DNA from: JACNKV01 sp964645915
GTDB lineage: Bacteria > Fidelibacterota > Marinisomatia > Marinisomatales > JACNKV01
Assembly (NCBI GenBank): GCA_964645915.1
Contig: CAZYDH010000011.1
Coordinates: 1-54,269, forward strand
Direction of reading: 5' to 3'
Length of the DNA: 54,269 bases
Part shown: one piece after another, positions 18,292-26,159 of the stretch
Numbering within the stretch: the stretch's first letter is position 1
Layout: every line of letters begins with the position of its first letter
Notes under the pieces: model-generated
Database searches by the model: none
The model's input: the letters and a program-made list of their open reading frames with translations, nothing else
What the model was told of the DNA's origin: nothing
Translations under genes and position numbers: made by a program

Positions 18292-18755
18292 CAGAGAATT
18301 ATTTTGTCAGCTAGATCGTCGTAAGATTGTTGTTCAATCTTTAGGTTTTCTTGATCAACCGCTGTTAACGTTTCAGGATTCCAAATTTCAATTTTATTAA
18401 CCATACCAATGATTAATACGTCTTTCGATAACCCTGCATAATTAATAAGGGTAGGTGTTAATAGTATACGACCTTGTTTATCGAAGGTTGTAAATGATGC
18501 ATATCGTACCGTATTTCTAATAAACGTTCGATTAATAGCTGATAAAGAAGATAGTTGTTTTAACTCATTTTCGATTTGTTGCCAAACAATGAGTGGGTAA
18601 GCCCAAATGCAAGGATCCTGTCCTTGAGTGATAACAAATGTATTGTCATTATCTTTAGACAAGACCTGTCGGAATTTTGCAGGAATATTGACCCGTCCTT
18701 TTGCATCAACGGAATAGGCGTATTCCCCGGTAAATGTATTTTTATTTAATGTCAT
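18291..18755 (-). CDS. mraZ: Transcriptional regulator MraZ
   Basis: The first gene of the dcw operon. The 154-residue protein has two tandem AbrB/SpoVT-like swapped-hairpin domains, each with the DxxxR signature: SVDAKGRVNIPAKFR near the N-terminus and TFDKQGRILLTPTL in the second half. MraZ forms ring-shaped oligomers that bind direct repeats in its own promoter and usually repress the dcw operon. Here a set of TGGGT-like boxes lies 23-58 bases upstream of the ATG, overlapping the predicted promoter, consistent with autoregulation. Confidence 0.97.
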   Translation of the reverse strand: MTLNKNTFTGEYAYSVDAKGRVNIPAKFRQVLSKDNDNTFVITQGQDPCIWAYPLIVWQQIENELKQLSSLSAINRTFIRNTVRYASFTTFDKQGRILLTPTLINYAGLSKDVLIIGMVNKIEIWNPETLTAVDQENLKIEQQSYDDLADKIIL

Positions 18756-18777
18756 CGGTTAAAAATATGGGATAATT

Positions 18778-18813
18778 ACCCACAGCTACCCACAAGTCTA
18801 CCAATGAAACCCA
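18778..18813 (-). promoter_or_regulatory. MraZ-box operator (four direct repeats)
   Basis: Read on the minus strand the pattern is TGGGT-N5-TGGTA-N6-TGGGT-N5-TGGGT, at 18813-18809, 18803-18799, 18792-18788 and 18782-18778. The second copy is degenerate. The 10-11 base period places all copies on one face of the helix. E. coli MraZ is known to bind TGGGN direct repeats spaced by five bases in the mra promoter. The copies here cover the -10 region and likely transcription start, so binding should block transcription. Confidence 0.87.
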
Positions 18814-18823
18814 CACGAGTCAA
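18795..18823 (-). promoter_or_regulatory. Predicted sigma70-type promoter of the dcw operon
   Basis: On the minus strand, TTGACT (18823-18818) and TAGACT (18800-18795) are separated by exactly 17 bases. Five of six -35 bases and four of six -10 bases match consensus. The predicted start lies near 18788, about 33 bases before the mraZ ATG. The boxes interleave with the MraZ repeats. Confidence 0.75.
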
Positions 18824-18921
18824 TATTTTTATTGGAAAAAATAAAATTATTTCAACAATTCAACATAAAAATGAGTAGAGTTCGCTTCCCCAAAAAAGGT
18901 TGAGATATGGAGGGTGTAGAA

Positions 18922-19737
18922 TTATTCTACAGATGTGATAGGCGTATATTGCTTAACCGAAAGATGAGGTGGGTCAACGGTAAGAGTCAATGCTACTGGA
19001 TACGGATGACCATCTATTTCGTTTAGGTTTTTTCCGTTTAGATAGATATACACACCACGTGTATGATTAAATAAAAGATAGAGTTCTTTGTCAAAGGAAA
19101 ATGTTTGTTGTTCTCCGGTTATCAAACTTATCGATTCACTATTTAACGAATCAACCAGTGTTTGAAATCCAATCGGTTGATTACATGCGACCTTCACACT
19201 GAAGGGGGGATCAGAATCAATGATTTGTGTTTGGTTACTGAAAGAGGTATAGTCTTCAAAGAGTTGAGCCGTTGTAATGATATCCTGACCTAAAACATGA
19301 GTCCTATTTCCATAAGCTTCGGTTGGATCCATGGTTATTTTACGAATGATTATAATTGAGAATATAAAAATAAGAAGAAGAACACTTCCTTTAATTAAGT
19401 TTGTTCTTGTTGTAGTTTGAGTACTTTGTTTGAGAATAGGCTCAGGAATATCTTCTGTTTCATATAGAGTGGGTTCAGGTTTATGCTCGGGAGACTTACC
19501 ATTTTTTTCATCGAGATAATTTTCCAGCTCAGCAATGATTTTATCAGGATCTCCACCTACTTCCTTGACATATGCTTTTAAAAATAGTCGGATATATGGA
19601 ATGGGAAGAATTTCAAATTGACCAGATTCAATAGCTTTTAAAAATGGAATACCAATTTTAGTACGGCTATGTATTTCTGCAAGGTCAATTCCTTGTTCTT
19701 CGCGGAGCTTCTTCAATTCGTCGTAAAATGTACTCAT
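18922..19737 (-). CDS. RodZ-like helix-turn-helix membrane protein
   Basis: A 271-residue protein with RodZ architecture: an N-terminal Xre-like HTH of the HTH_25 type (about residues 4-70; LKKLREEQGIDLAEIHSRT, then IGIPFLKAIESGQF and RLFLKAYVKEVG), a charged linker, one membrane helix (about 113-131, GSVLLLIFIFSIIIIR) and a C-terminal beta-rich DUF4115-like domain. RodZ links MreB to the membrane and elongasome; in other lineages such proteins are annotated as transcription regulators. It lies just upstream of mraZ on the same strand, but a 166-base gap with its own mraZ promoter makes it a separate unit. Confidence 0.85.
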   Translation of the reverse strand: MSTFYDELKKLREEQGIDLAEIHSRTKIGIPFLKAIESGQFEILPIPYIRLFLKAYVKEVGGDPDKIIAELENYLDEKNGKSPEHKPEPTLYETEDIPEPILKQSTQTTTRTNLIKGSVLLLIFIFSIIIIRKITMDPTEAYGNRTHVLGQDIITTAQLFEDYTSFSNQTQIIDSDPPFSVKVACNQPIGFQTLVDSLNSESISLITGEQQTFSFDKELYLLFNHTRGVYIYLNGKNLNEIDGHPYPVALTLTVDPPHLSVKQYTPITSVE

Positions 19738-19818
19738 AACAAAAGTAAAGTTAATGGATGAATCCGTTGGAATTCAATATAATATATTCATAGTATTAAA
19801 TTTATACCTACCATGTCC

Positions 19819-19847
19819 TTTATATATTTTTTCTTTGATTATTTCAA
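19819..19847 (-). promoter_or_regulatory. Predicted promoter for the RodZ-like gene
   Basis: On the minus strand TTGAAA (19847-19842) and TATAAA (19824-19819) are spaced by 17 bases and lie about 80 bases upstream of the ATG at 19737. It falls in the divergent spacer shared with the Crp-type gene, so the two may influence each other. AT-richness makes chance matches likely. Confidence 0.5.
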
Positions 19848-19891
19848 TCGGTTTCCATTTGAAATATCATCAATAAATCTTATTTTTTGAT

Positions 19892-20572
19892 ATGGATAAA
19901 ACACATTTATTGCTGTCAGTCCCGCTTTTTTCTGATTTAGGTGGTTCATCAATTGAAAAAATCTCAGAAAAAATGATCATTCGTTCATATTCCAAAGATC
20001 AAATGATCTTGATCGAAGATAATCCGGGAGAAACTTTTTTTATTGTTGCAAAAGGAAATGTTAAAGTAACACGAACTAGTGACGATGGACGAGAAGTGAT
20101 ATTAACCATCCTTGGAGAAGGAGATTTCTTTGGGGAAATGTCTCTGCTTGACGGAAAAACACGCTCAGCAAACGTCGTTGCGCTGGAGTCTACTTCAACA
20201 TTAACTTTACCTCGGAATGATTTTCTTTCCATTTTGGAGACGTATCCAAAAATAGCAATTCACTTGTTGGAAGAATTAACTCAACGAATCCGTTGGAGTG
20301 ATCAACAAATTGAAAGTTTATCTTTAAGTGATGCTGAAAAAAGGATAGCCATCTCATTGATTCGTCTTGCCGAAGAAATAGGGACGATCCGACAAGGTGC
20401 GGTAACCGTTCATCATTTACCATATCAACAAGACATAGCTAATATGGCAGGGACTTCTAGAGAAACTGTTTCCAGGGTTTTGAAATTGTTGGAAGAACAA
20501 AATTTTATTCAAAGAAAAGGAAGAACGTTAACCATTAATCGGTTTGTAGAATTTACAAAAACGTTTGCCTGA
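19892..20572 (+). CDS. Crp/Fnr-family transcriptional regulator
   Basis: A 226-residue regulator with an N-terminal cyclic-nucleotide-binding fold, a dimerisation helix and a C-terminal winged HTH. The phosphate-binding cassette is well kept: G81-E82 and R91-S92 (FFGEMSLLDGKTRSAN) match E. coli CRP G71-E72 and R82-S83, while T127/S128 align with Ser and Asp. The recognition helix SRETVSRVLKLLEEQ keeps R190, E191 and R195, the CRP residues that read TGTGA. There is no FNR-type N-terminal cysteine cluster. A cNMP-responsive CRP-like role is likely, though the ligand is not certain. It is divergent from the RodZ-like gene. Confidence 0.93.
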   Translation: MDKTHLLLSVPLFSDLGGSSIEKISEKMIIRSYSKDQMILIEDNPGETFFIVAKGNVKVTRTSDDGREVILTILGEGDFFGEMSLLDGKTRSANVVALESTSTLTLPRNDFLSILETYPKIAIHLLEELTQRIRWSDQQIESLSLSDAEKRIAISLIRLAEEIGTIRQGAVTVHHLPYQQDIANMAGTSRETVSRVLKLLEEQNFIQRKGRTLTINRFVEFTKTFA

Positions 20573-20591
20573 TCTTTTTACTTAGTGTTTT

Positions 20592-21527
20592 ATGTCTATC
20601 AATATTGACGATATCCGTAAAAATAATCATCGTACTATCTCAAAAGCCATTACTCAAATTGAGAATAGTACAAGATTAGCTCAAAACTTTTTCGCTGATC
20701 TTTTCCCTTTTACATTAGATTCCATACGCATTGGTGTTACCGGACCTCCCGGGGCAGGGAAAAGCACATTGGTTGATCAACTGATTACAGAATTTCTTTA
20801 CCAAGGAAAATCAGTTGGAGTAGTTGCCATTGATCCAACGAGCCCATTCTCAGGAGGAGCTTTACTCGGAGATCGAGTGCGAATGAATAGAAATTTATGG
20901 AATGACCAAGTTTTTATTCGAAGCCTGGGTTCTCGTGGGAATCTTGGTGGTATGTCGCGCAAAGCACAAGATGTTGGTGATATTCTGGCTGCAAGTGGGA
21001 AAGATATTATTATTTTTGAAACAGTGGGTGTGGGTCAGGGGGAATATGATGTGGCAAAAGCGGTGGATGTTACCGTCGTTGTATTGGTCCCTGAATCTGG
21101 TGATGAAATACAGTTGATGAAAGCTGGATTGATTGAAATCGCTGATATGTTTGTTATTAATAAATCTGATAGGGAAGGAGCAGGAAGATTATCACAGATG
21201 TTACGAGTTATGCTCCATACTTTTGTTCAGTCAACCGAAATGGAACCTCCGGTACTGAACACAATCGCAAGTAAGGGGGATGGCGTATTTGATTTTCTTG
21301 CTCGGTTAATGGAGTTATATACGAAAATGGAATCGAACGGTATTCTTCAACAAAAACGTATAGAACGTCATCAAAACAGAGTTTTTGACTTAGTGCGTCA
21401 ACGATTATTAGACGATTTTTGGACATCAAAAAAAATCGAAGATTTTCAACAATTAATGCAAACAAATGATTCTATTGAAATTTCCCCATATAAAATTGCA
21501 CAAGATATTTTAAGGAGTTCCCAATAA
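20592..21527 (+). CDS. meaB: Methylmalonyl-CoA mutase-associated G-protein chaperone MeaB
   Basis: A 311-residue G3E-family GTPase. The Walker A loop is GVTGPPGAGKSTLVDQL (about residues 48-64), followed by VAIDPTSPFSGGALLGDRVRM, the switch segment FIRSLGSRGNLGGMS and the base-recognition NKSD. MeaB (ArgK/YgfD) protects B12-dependent methylmalonyl-CoA mutase and gates cobalamin loading, so the genome probably encodes that mutase; it is not in this window. It starts 19 bases after the Crp-type gene, suggesting co-transcription. Confidence 0.95.
   Translation: MSINIDDIRKNNHRTISKAITQIENSTRLAQNFFADLFPFTLDSIRIGVTGPPGAGKSTLVDQLITEFLYQGKSVGVVAIDPTSPFSGGALLGDRVRMNRNLWNDQVFIRSLGSRGNLGGMSRKAQDVGDILAASGKDIIIFETVGVGQGEYDVAKAVDVTVVVLVPESGDEIQLMKAGLIEIADMFVINKSDREGAGRLSQMLRVMLHTFVQSTEMEPPVLNTIASKGDGVFDFLARLMELYTKMESNGILQQKRIERHQNRVFDLVRQRLLDDFWTSKKIEDFQQLMQTNDSIEISPYKIAQDILRSSQ
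21512..21517 (+). promoter_or_regulatory. Shine-Dalgarno site inside meaB that bears on the tatC start
   Basis: AAGGAG lies six bases before an ATA codon (21524-21526) in frame with tatC and overlapping the meaB stop (A-TAA). It is 30 bases from the first in-frame ATG at 21548, too far to serve it, and nothing resembling a Shine-Dalgarno precedes that ATG. Confidence 0.55.
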
Positions 21528-21547
21528 CTGAAAAAGAACAATTAGCG

Positions 21548-22255
21548 ATGCCTTTTCTCGATCACCTAGAAGAATTTAGATGGCGACTGATTAAATCTAT
21601 CTCCACCATTTTAATCGGTGCAATAATCACGTTCATTTTTGTGGACCAAATAATGGCTATTTTAATTCTTCCAACAGAAAATATTGATACCCCATTCGAT
21701 TTGCAAGTTTTGCGTGTACAGGGAATGTTTATGGTGAAATGGGGTTTGGCGATTGCAGGTGGAATTATTCTTGCGATTCCTGTCCTTACATATCAGATGT
21801 GGGCATTTATTTCACCCGGTCTACGTTCTCGTGAAAAGAAATTTGGAATTCCATTGGTCCTCTTCACATTTATATCCTTTTTAATTGGTGTGTTATTTGC
21901 GTTCTTTGTTCTAATCCCATTTTCGTTGAATTTTTTCACATCCATGGGATATACCGATGTACAAAACAATATATCGATTAATTACTATTTTAGTTTTATA
22001 ATATGGTTGATGATCGGAACCGGTCTGATATTTGAATTACCTGTATTATCATTTATGTTGTCAGTAATTGGTTTACTTAATCCTAGAATAATGCGGCATT
22101 ATCGTCGATATGCTATTGTTACAACAATGATTTTATCTGCATTTATTACACCACCTGATCCCGTTTCACTTGTAATGATGACGATCCCATTGATCATCCT
22201 TTATGAAATAAGTATCGGAGTATCTTGGGTGGCAATTCGAGGAAAAAGTAAATAA
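21548..22255 (+). CDS. tatC: Sec-independent protein translocase TatC
   Basis: The core receptor of the twin-arginine translocase, which exports folded proteins. The protein has six hydrophobic segments and TatC motifs: MPFLDHLEEFRWRLIKS at the N-terminus, AFISPGLRSREKKF in the first cytoplasmic loop, FELPVLSFMLSVIGLLN, and SAFITPPDPVSLVMMTIPL. Given from the first ATG it has 235 residues, normal for the family. An upstream ATA at 21524, better placed behind AAGGAG, would add eight residues (ITEKEQLA). The partner tatA is 13 kb away at 35292. Confidence 0.96.
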   Translation: MPFLDHLEEFRWRLIKSISTILIGAIITFIFVDQIMAILILPTENIDTPFDLQVLRVQGMFMVKWGLAIAGGIILAIPVLTYQMWAFISPGLRSREKKFGIPLVLFTFISFLIGVLFAFFVLIPFSLNFFTSMGYTDVQNNISINYYFSFIIWLMIGTGLIFELPVLSFMLSVIGLLNPRIMRHYRRYAIVTTMILSAFITPPDPVSLVMMTIPLIILYEISIGVSWVAIRGKSK

Positions 22256-22377
22256 ATATTTATTCCTCTAACAGTTTTTTTTATTATTTCACTGTTATTG
22301 TTTACATCAAAGGTTTTTAAATTGTGTTGCTGTACTAAATACTCGTAAATTTACTGACTTTTTTGGAATAATAATCT

Positions 22378-23238
22378 ATGATTAAAAGCATGACGGGATA
22401 TGGTCGTAATTCAACGACCAATAATATGATGCAAATTACTGTTAGGGTTCGAGTTGTGAACTCTCGGTTTTTGGATCTAAAAGTACGCGGAACAGAATTG
22501 GATCCGGAGTTGGATATGAAAGTTCGTGATAGGATCAGTACAGTGTTGAACAGGGGAAATGTGCAGATCCATATTGACGTTACTCCAATTCAAGGTGGTG
22601 GTTTATTGGTTTTTAATCGAAAGAAATTTGAAGCAATTGACAAACAATTATTAGAAATTCAAAAAGAATATGGTCAACATATTGCAATGAGTGATTTAAT
22701 ATCATACAGAGATATTTTTAATGAATCAATAAGTGAGCAATTAAACTCTTCTGATGTTTTATCTGCCTTGGAAGGTGCATTAAATCAAACAAATGATATG
22801 CGGATTAACGAAGGGGAAAAACTTCAAAAAGATTTTGAATCCCGTTGTAAGTGTTTGGATGAATTGATTAATCAAATAGAAAAATTGAGTGAAGGTGCTT
22901 CTCTGGAAAGGAAAGATTCTTATTTAAAAAAAATAAAAGAATTAATGGATAAAGTACAGATAGATGAAACCAGATTATATCAAGAGATAGCCATCATAGC
23001 TGAACGTACAGACATCACAGAAGAATTAGTTCGGTTTAGGAGCCATATTGAACAATTTAAGACATTGCTTTCCTCAAATGAACCCGTAGGAAAAAGATTA
23101 AATTTTCTATTACAGGAAATGGTAAGAGAAATAAATACAATAGGCTCTAAGAACATTGATTCTCAAGTAACACCGTTGGTTATTGAAGTAAAGAGTGAAG
23201 TTGAAAAACTGCGAGAGCAAGTCCAAAACATATTATGA
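22378..23238 (+). CDS. yicC: YicC-family endoribonuclease
   Basis: A 286-residue protein starting IKSMTGYGRNS, the family's N-terminal hallmark, with the typical VVNSRFLDLKVRG segment and a conserved C-terminus (GKRLNFLLQEMVREINTIGSK). YicC proteins are cytoplasmic endoribonucleases implicated in small-RNA turnover and stationary-phase survival. The gene precedes gmk and rpoZ, a neighbourhood found in many bacteria. A 122-base spacer after tatC probably holds its promoter, though I could not assign the boxes. Its stop overlaps the gmk start by four bases. Confidence 0.94.
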   Translation: MIKSMTGYGRNSTTNNMMQITVRVRVVNSRFLDLKVRGTELDPELDMKVRDRISTVLNRGNVQIHIDVTPIQGGGLLVFNRKKFEAIDKQLLEIQKEYGQHIAMSDLISYRDIFNESISEQLNSSDVLSALEGALNQTNDMRINEGEKLQKDFESRCKCLDELINQIEKLSEGASLERKDSYLKKIKELMDKVQIDETRLYQEIAIIAERTDITEELVRFRSHIEQFKTLLSSNEPVGKRLNFLLQEMVREINTIGSKNIDSQVTPLVIEVKSEVEKLREQVQNIL

Positions 23239-23813
23239 AAAAACAATTAATAGCAATTTCAGCTCCTTCAGGAACGGGGAAAACCACTCTTTGTCGTGCT
23301 TTACAGGCAAGAGACCCCTCACTTCAATTTTCTATCTCTTGTACAACACGTCCGAAAAGAGCGTATGAAAAAGACGGATTTGATTATACGTTTATCACCG
23401 ATGAAGATTTTAAAAATAAAATAACACAAGGTGCTTTTGTTGAGTACGAGGAAGTTCATGGTTACCTTTATGGTACATTAAAAATCAGTTTAGATAAAGC
23501 AGTAACGAATGATGAGTTATTACTCTTAGAAGTTGACGTTAGAGGTGCAATGACCATTAAAGCACTATATCCGGAACATTCCGTAGCGATATTTCTATTA
23601 CCTCCGAGCCTTGAAATATTACGTGAGCGATTAGAATTTAGAGGTACTGACTCTGAAGGACGGATTCAAAAACGGTTACAACGTTTGGAACTGGAAATGG
23701 GATATAAAGATCGTTTTGATTATTCTATAATAAACGATGAAATAGAACGCGCTACAACAGAATTACATCAAATAATTAATAAAGTAAATAAAGGAGAAAC
23801 ACATGGGACTTAA
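23235..23813 (+). CDS. gmk: Guanylate kinase
   Basis: Phosphorylates GMP to GDP with ATP. The P-loop ISAPSGTGKTTLCRAL is at residues 8-23, followed by the GMP-binding segments CTTRPKRAYEKDGFDYTFI and EYEEVHGYLYGT, LLEVDVRGA, and the lid region LEFRGTDSEGRIQKRL. At 192 residues it is of typical length. ATGA overlap with yicC and an 11-base overlap with rpoZ mark it as part of one operon. Confidence 0.98.
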   Translation: MKKQLIAISAPSGTGKTTLCRALQARDPSLQFSISCTTRPKRAYEKDGFDYTFITDEDFKNKITQGAFVEYEEVHGYLYGTLKISLDKAVTNDELLLLEVDVRGAMTIKALYPEHSVAIFLLPPSLEILRERLEFRGTDSEGRIQKRLQRLELEMGYKDRFDYSIINDEIERATTELHQIINKVNKGETHGT

Positions 23814-24084
23814 ACCTTTGTCAATCCGAAAAATGGAAGCTCAAACAGAAGATGTGTTTGAAGCAGTCACCGTCATATCACAAAGAGCCAGAGAAATCAT
23901 TAGAGATCGACAATTAGATCAAACGATCAAAGAGAATCTTGAAGATGAGTATGAAGCATTTGATGAACTGGAAGAAATGACCCCGGAAGATTACGTAGAA
24001 AAAGATAAACCGACGAAAGTCGCTACCGATGAATTTATCGATGGCGAACTTGAATGGGGTAAATCTGTAGATTTTATGGAATAA
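23803..24084 (+). CDS. rpoZ: RNA polymerase omega subunit
   Basis: A 93-residue acidic protein whose N-terminal third (residues 8-35: IRKMEAQTEDVFEAVTVISQ followed by RAREI) matches the omega/RpoK core that latches onto the beta-prime C-terminus. The remainder is a Glu/Asp-rich tail. GGAGA lies nine bases before the ATG, inside the end of gmk. The gmk-rpoZ order is widely conserved and supports the call. In stringent-response bacteria omega contributes to a ppGpp site; a Rel enzyme is encoded about 2 kb downstream. Confidence 0.92.
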   Translation: MGLKPLSIRKMEAQTEDVFEAVTVISQRAREIIRDRQLDQTIKENLEDEYEAFDELEEMTPEDYVEKDKPTKVATDEFIDGELEWGKSVDFME

Positions 24085-24093
24085 CTAGTTATA

Positions 24094-24789
24094 ATGAGTT
24101 CAAAATCCACCGAGGATTTGTTTCGTTATTTAGAACAAACAAGAGAATTGTTTGGGAATGAACTATACAGTCAGCAGGCTGAAGATAAAAATCCTGCTGA
24201 TACTGAAATAACTCCAAACCTGAGTTATCAGGAAAAAACTCTAGAAAAATTCAAAGAAAAAATCCAATCTTGTGAGCAATGTTCATTGGGAAGTACTCGA
24301 CAAAACTTTGTTTTTGGTGTTGGAGATCAGAAAGCAAATTTGCTTTTAGTAGGAGAAGCTCCGGGAGCTGAAGAAGATAAGCAAGGAGAACCCTTTGTTG
24401 GTCGAGCGGGAAAATTATTAGATAAAATTCTCGCTGCTATCGGAAGAAGTCGTGACAAAGACGTGTATATCTGCAATGTATTAAAATGTCGACCTCCAAA
24501 TAATCGTGATCCGTTACCTTCTGAAGTCGAGTTATGCGAACCCTATCTGATTCACCAAATTCGTTTGATTAATCCAAAATTAATTGTAGCTTTAGGTCGT
24601 GTAGCCGGAAAAACATTATTGAAAGTAGATGAACCATTGAAAGCAATGCGAAGTAAACTACATAATTACCATGGCACACCCCTCATCGTAACGTATCATC
24701 CGGCAGCTTTGTTACGTAATTCTGGATTTAAACGCCCCACGTGGGAAGACTTCCAATGGATTCAGTCAATTCTTGAAGGAGAGAAATAA
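24094..24789 (+). CDS. Family 4 uracil-DNA glycosylase
   Basis: Removes uracil from DNA, starting base-excision repair. Residues 1-55 are a poorly conserved extension. Four cysteines (C60, C63, C132, C148) fit the family 4 [4Fe-4S] cluster: CEQC, then KCRPPNNRDP and ELCEP. Motif A is GEAPGAEEDKQGEPFVGRAG (from residue 88) and motif B is HPAALLRN (from residue 202). Length 231. It sits between rpoZ and dnaB, nine bases after rpoZ and two before dnaB, so it is probably co-expressed with a replication gene. Confidence 0.95.
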   Translation: MSSKSTEDLFRYLEQTRELFGNELYSQQAEDKNPADTEITPNLSYQEKTLEKFKEKIQSCEQCSLGSTRQNFVFGVGDQKANLLLVGEAPGAEEDKQGEPFVGRAGKLLDKILAAIGRSRDKDVYICNVLKCRPPNNRDPLPSEVELCEPYLIHQIRLINPKLIVALGRVAGKTLLKVDEPLKAMRSKLHNYHGTPLIVTYHPAALLRNSGFKRPTWEDFQWIQSILEGEK

Positions 24790-24791
24790 TT

Positions 24792-26159
24792 ATGGCTGGC
24801 AACAATCAAACATCCTCTCTTAATGTTCAACCGCAAGCATTAGAAGCTGAACAAGCGGTTTTAGGCTCGATGCTATCCAGCAAAGAAGCGGTTGCACGAG
24901 TTTTACAGTGGTTAACGACTGACCATTTTTATAAAGATGCGCACAGTAAAATATTCTCAGTGATGGCAAAATTATTTAATGAGAATGAACCCATTGATAC
25001 AATTTCAGTCATCGATCGTTTAAAGAAAAATCGTGAATTAGAAACTGTTGGTGGAGCTTATTACATAACCGGCTTAATCGAATCAGTTCCGACTGCAAGC
25101 AATGTTGAAAACTACGCCAAAATCGTTCTTGAAAAGTCTTTACTGAGAAATATAATTCAATTAGCCCATGATGTTTCTAAAGACGCCTATGATGATCGAC
25201 AAGCTGTTGATGAGATATTAGACAGAACTGAACGAGCAATCTTCAATATCACTCAAAACCGGTTAAAAGGTGGTTTCCGCCAAATCGAACCGATTTTGCA
25301 TGAATCTTTTGAACAATTGGATAAAATCAGTTCCAGAAAAACGGATGTAATCGGAGTTCCTTCCGGGCTTACCGATCTTGATAAAATTACCGCAGGTTTT
25401 CACGATGGTGAATTGATCATAGTTGCCGGAAGACCGGGAATGGGTAAAACAGCTTTAGCCTTAACAATGGCAAGAAATGCGGCAGTTGAGGTGGATAAGG
25501 GTGTTGGTATCTTTAGTTTAGAAATGGCAAACCATCAACTGGCAATGAGGTTGTTATGTGCTGAGGCAAGAGTTGATAGTCATTTAGTTCGAACCGGAAA
25601 TCTTCCTAAAGATCAATGGAAAAATCTAAGTATTCATGTAGGTGAGTTGGCATCAGCCCCCATTTATTTGGATGACTCACCGGCGATCACAGTACTTGAA
25701 CTTCGTGCAAAAGCTCGTCGATTAATGGCAGAACATGATGTCAAGATGATCGTTGTTGATTATTTACAGTTAATGCAAGGACCTAAAGGAGTTGAAAGTA
25801 GACAGCAAGAAATTTCCATTATTACTCGATCTTTAAAAGCATTAGCTAAAGATTTAGGAATACCTATTGTTGCTTTAAGTCAGCTATCTCGTGCCGTAGA
25901 AAATCGACAGGACAAGCGTCCACAACTTTCCGACCTGAGAGAAAGTGGAGCTATTGAACAGGATGCTGATGTTGTTGTGTTTTTATTCAGACCATGGTTT
26001 TATTCTCAAGAAGATGAAGATCATGGAAAAGCTCAAATCATAGTTGCAAAACAACGGAATGGTCCCACCGGTACAATCGATGTTACATTTATTGATAGCT
26101 ATGCAAAATTTGAGGATAGGTCCTCGTTCGAAGAATCTGACGTTTCTGTTCCTTTTTAA
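24792..26159 (+). CDS. dnaB: Replicative DNA helicase DnaB
   Basis: The hexameric helicase that unwinds DNA at the fork. The N-terminal domain has QALEAEQAVLGSML; the RecA-like domain has Walker A AGRPGMGKTALALTMARNA, EMANHQLAMRLLCAEARV, Walker B IVVDYLQLMQ, VALSQLSRAVENRQDKRP and LRESGAIEQDADVVVFLFR. The length of 455 residues is typical and no intein is present. It shares one base with the downstream rel start (TAATG). Confidence 0.98.
   Translation: MAGNNQTSSLNVQPQALEAEQAVLGSMLSSKEAVARVLQWLTTDHFYKDAHSKIFSVMAKLFNENEPIDTISVIDRLKKNRELETVGGAYYITGLIESVPTASNVENYAKIVLEKSLLRNIIQLAHDVSKDAYDDRQAVDEILDRTERAIFNITQNRLKGGFRQIEPILHESFEQLDKISSRKTDVIGVPSGLTDLDKITAGFHDGELIIVAGRPGMGKTALALTMARNAAVEVDKGVGIFSLEMANHQLAMRLLCAEARVDSHLVRTGNLPKDQWKNLSIHVGELASAPIYLDDSPAITVLELRAKARRLMAEHDVKMIVVDYLQLMQGPKGVESRQQEISIITRSLKALAKDLGIPIVALSQLSRAVENRQDKRPQLSDLRESGAIEQDADVVVFLFRPWFYSQEDEDHGKAQIIVAKQRNGPTGTIDVTFIDSYAKFEDRSSFEESDVSVPF

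Noticed and set aside
18915..18931. Hairpin TGTAGAA-N3-TTCTACA whose loop contains the stop codon of the RodZ-like gene
   Set aside because: Only seven AT-rich base pairs and no T-run directly after it on the minus strand, so it does not meet the form of an intrinsic terminator.
18756..19891. Possible replication origin, because genes point left before this region and right after it
   Set aside because: No cluster of DnaA boxes, and no dnaA or dnaN nearby. A few TTATCCACT-like 9-mers in the window (for example near 38 and 16806) are isolated inside coding regions.
22256..22377. Terminator and promoter between tatC and yicC
   Set aside because: The only inverted repeat (AACAGT ... ACTGTT) has a loop of about 16 bases that itself holds the T-run, and several poor -35/-10 pairs compete; none can be supported.
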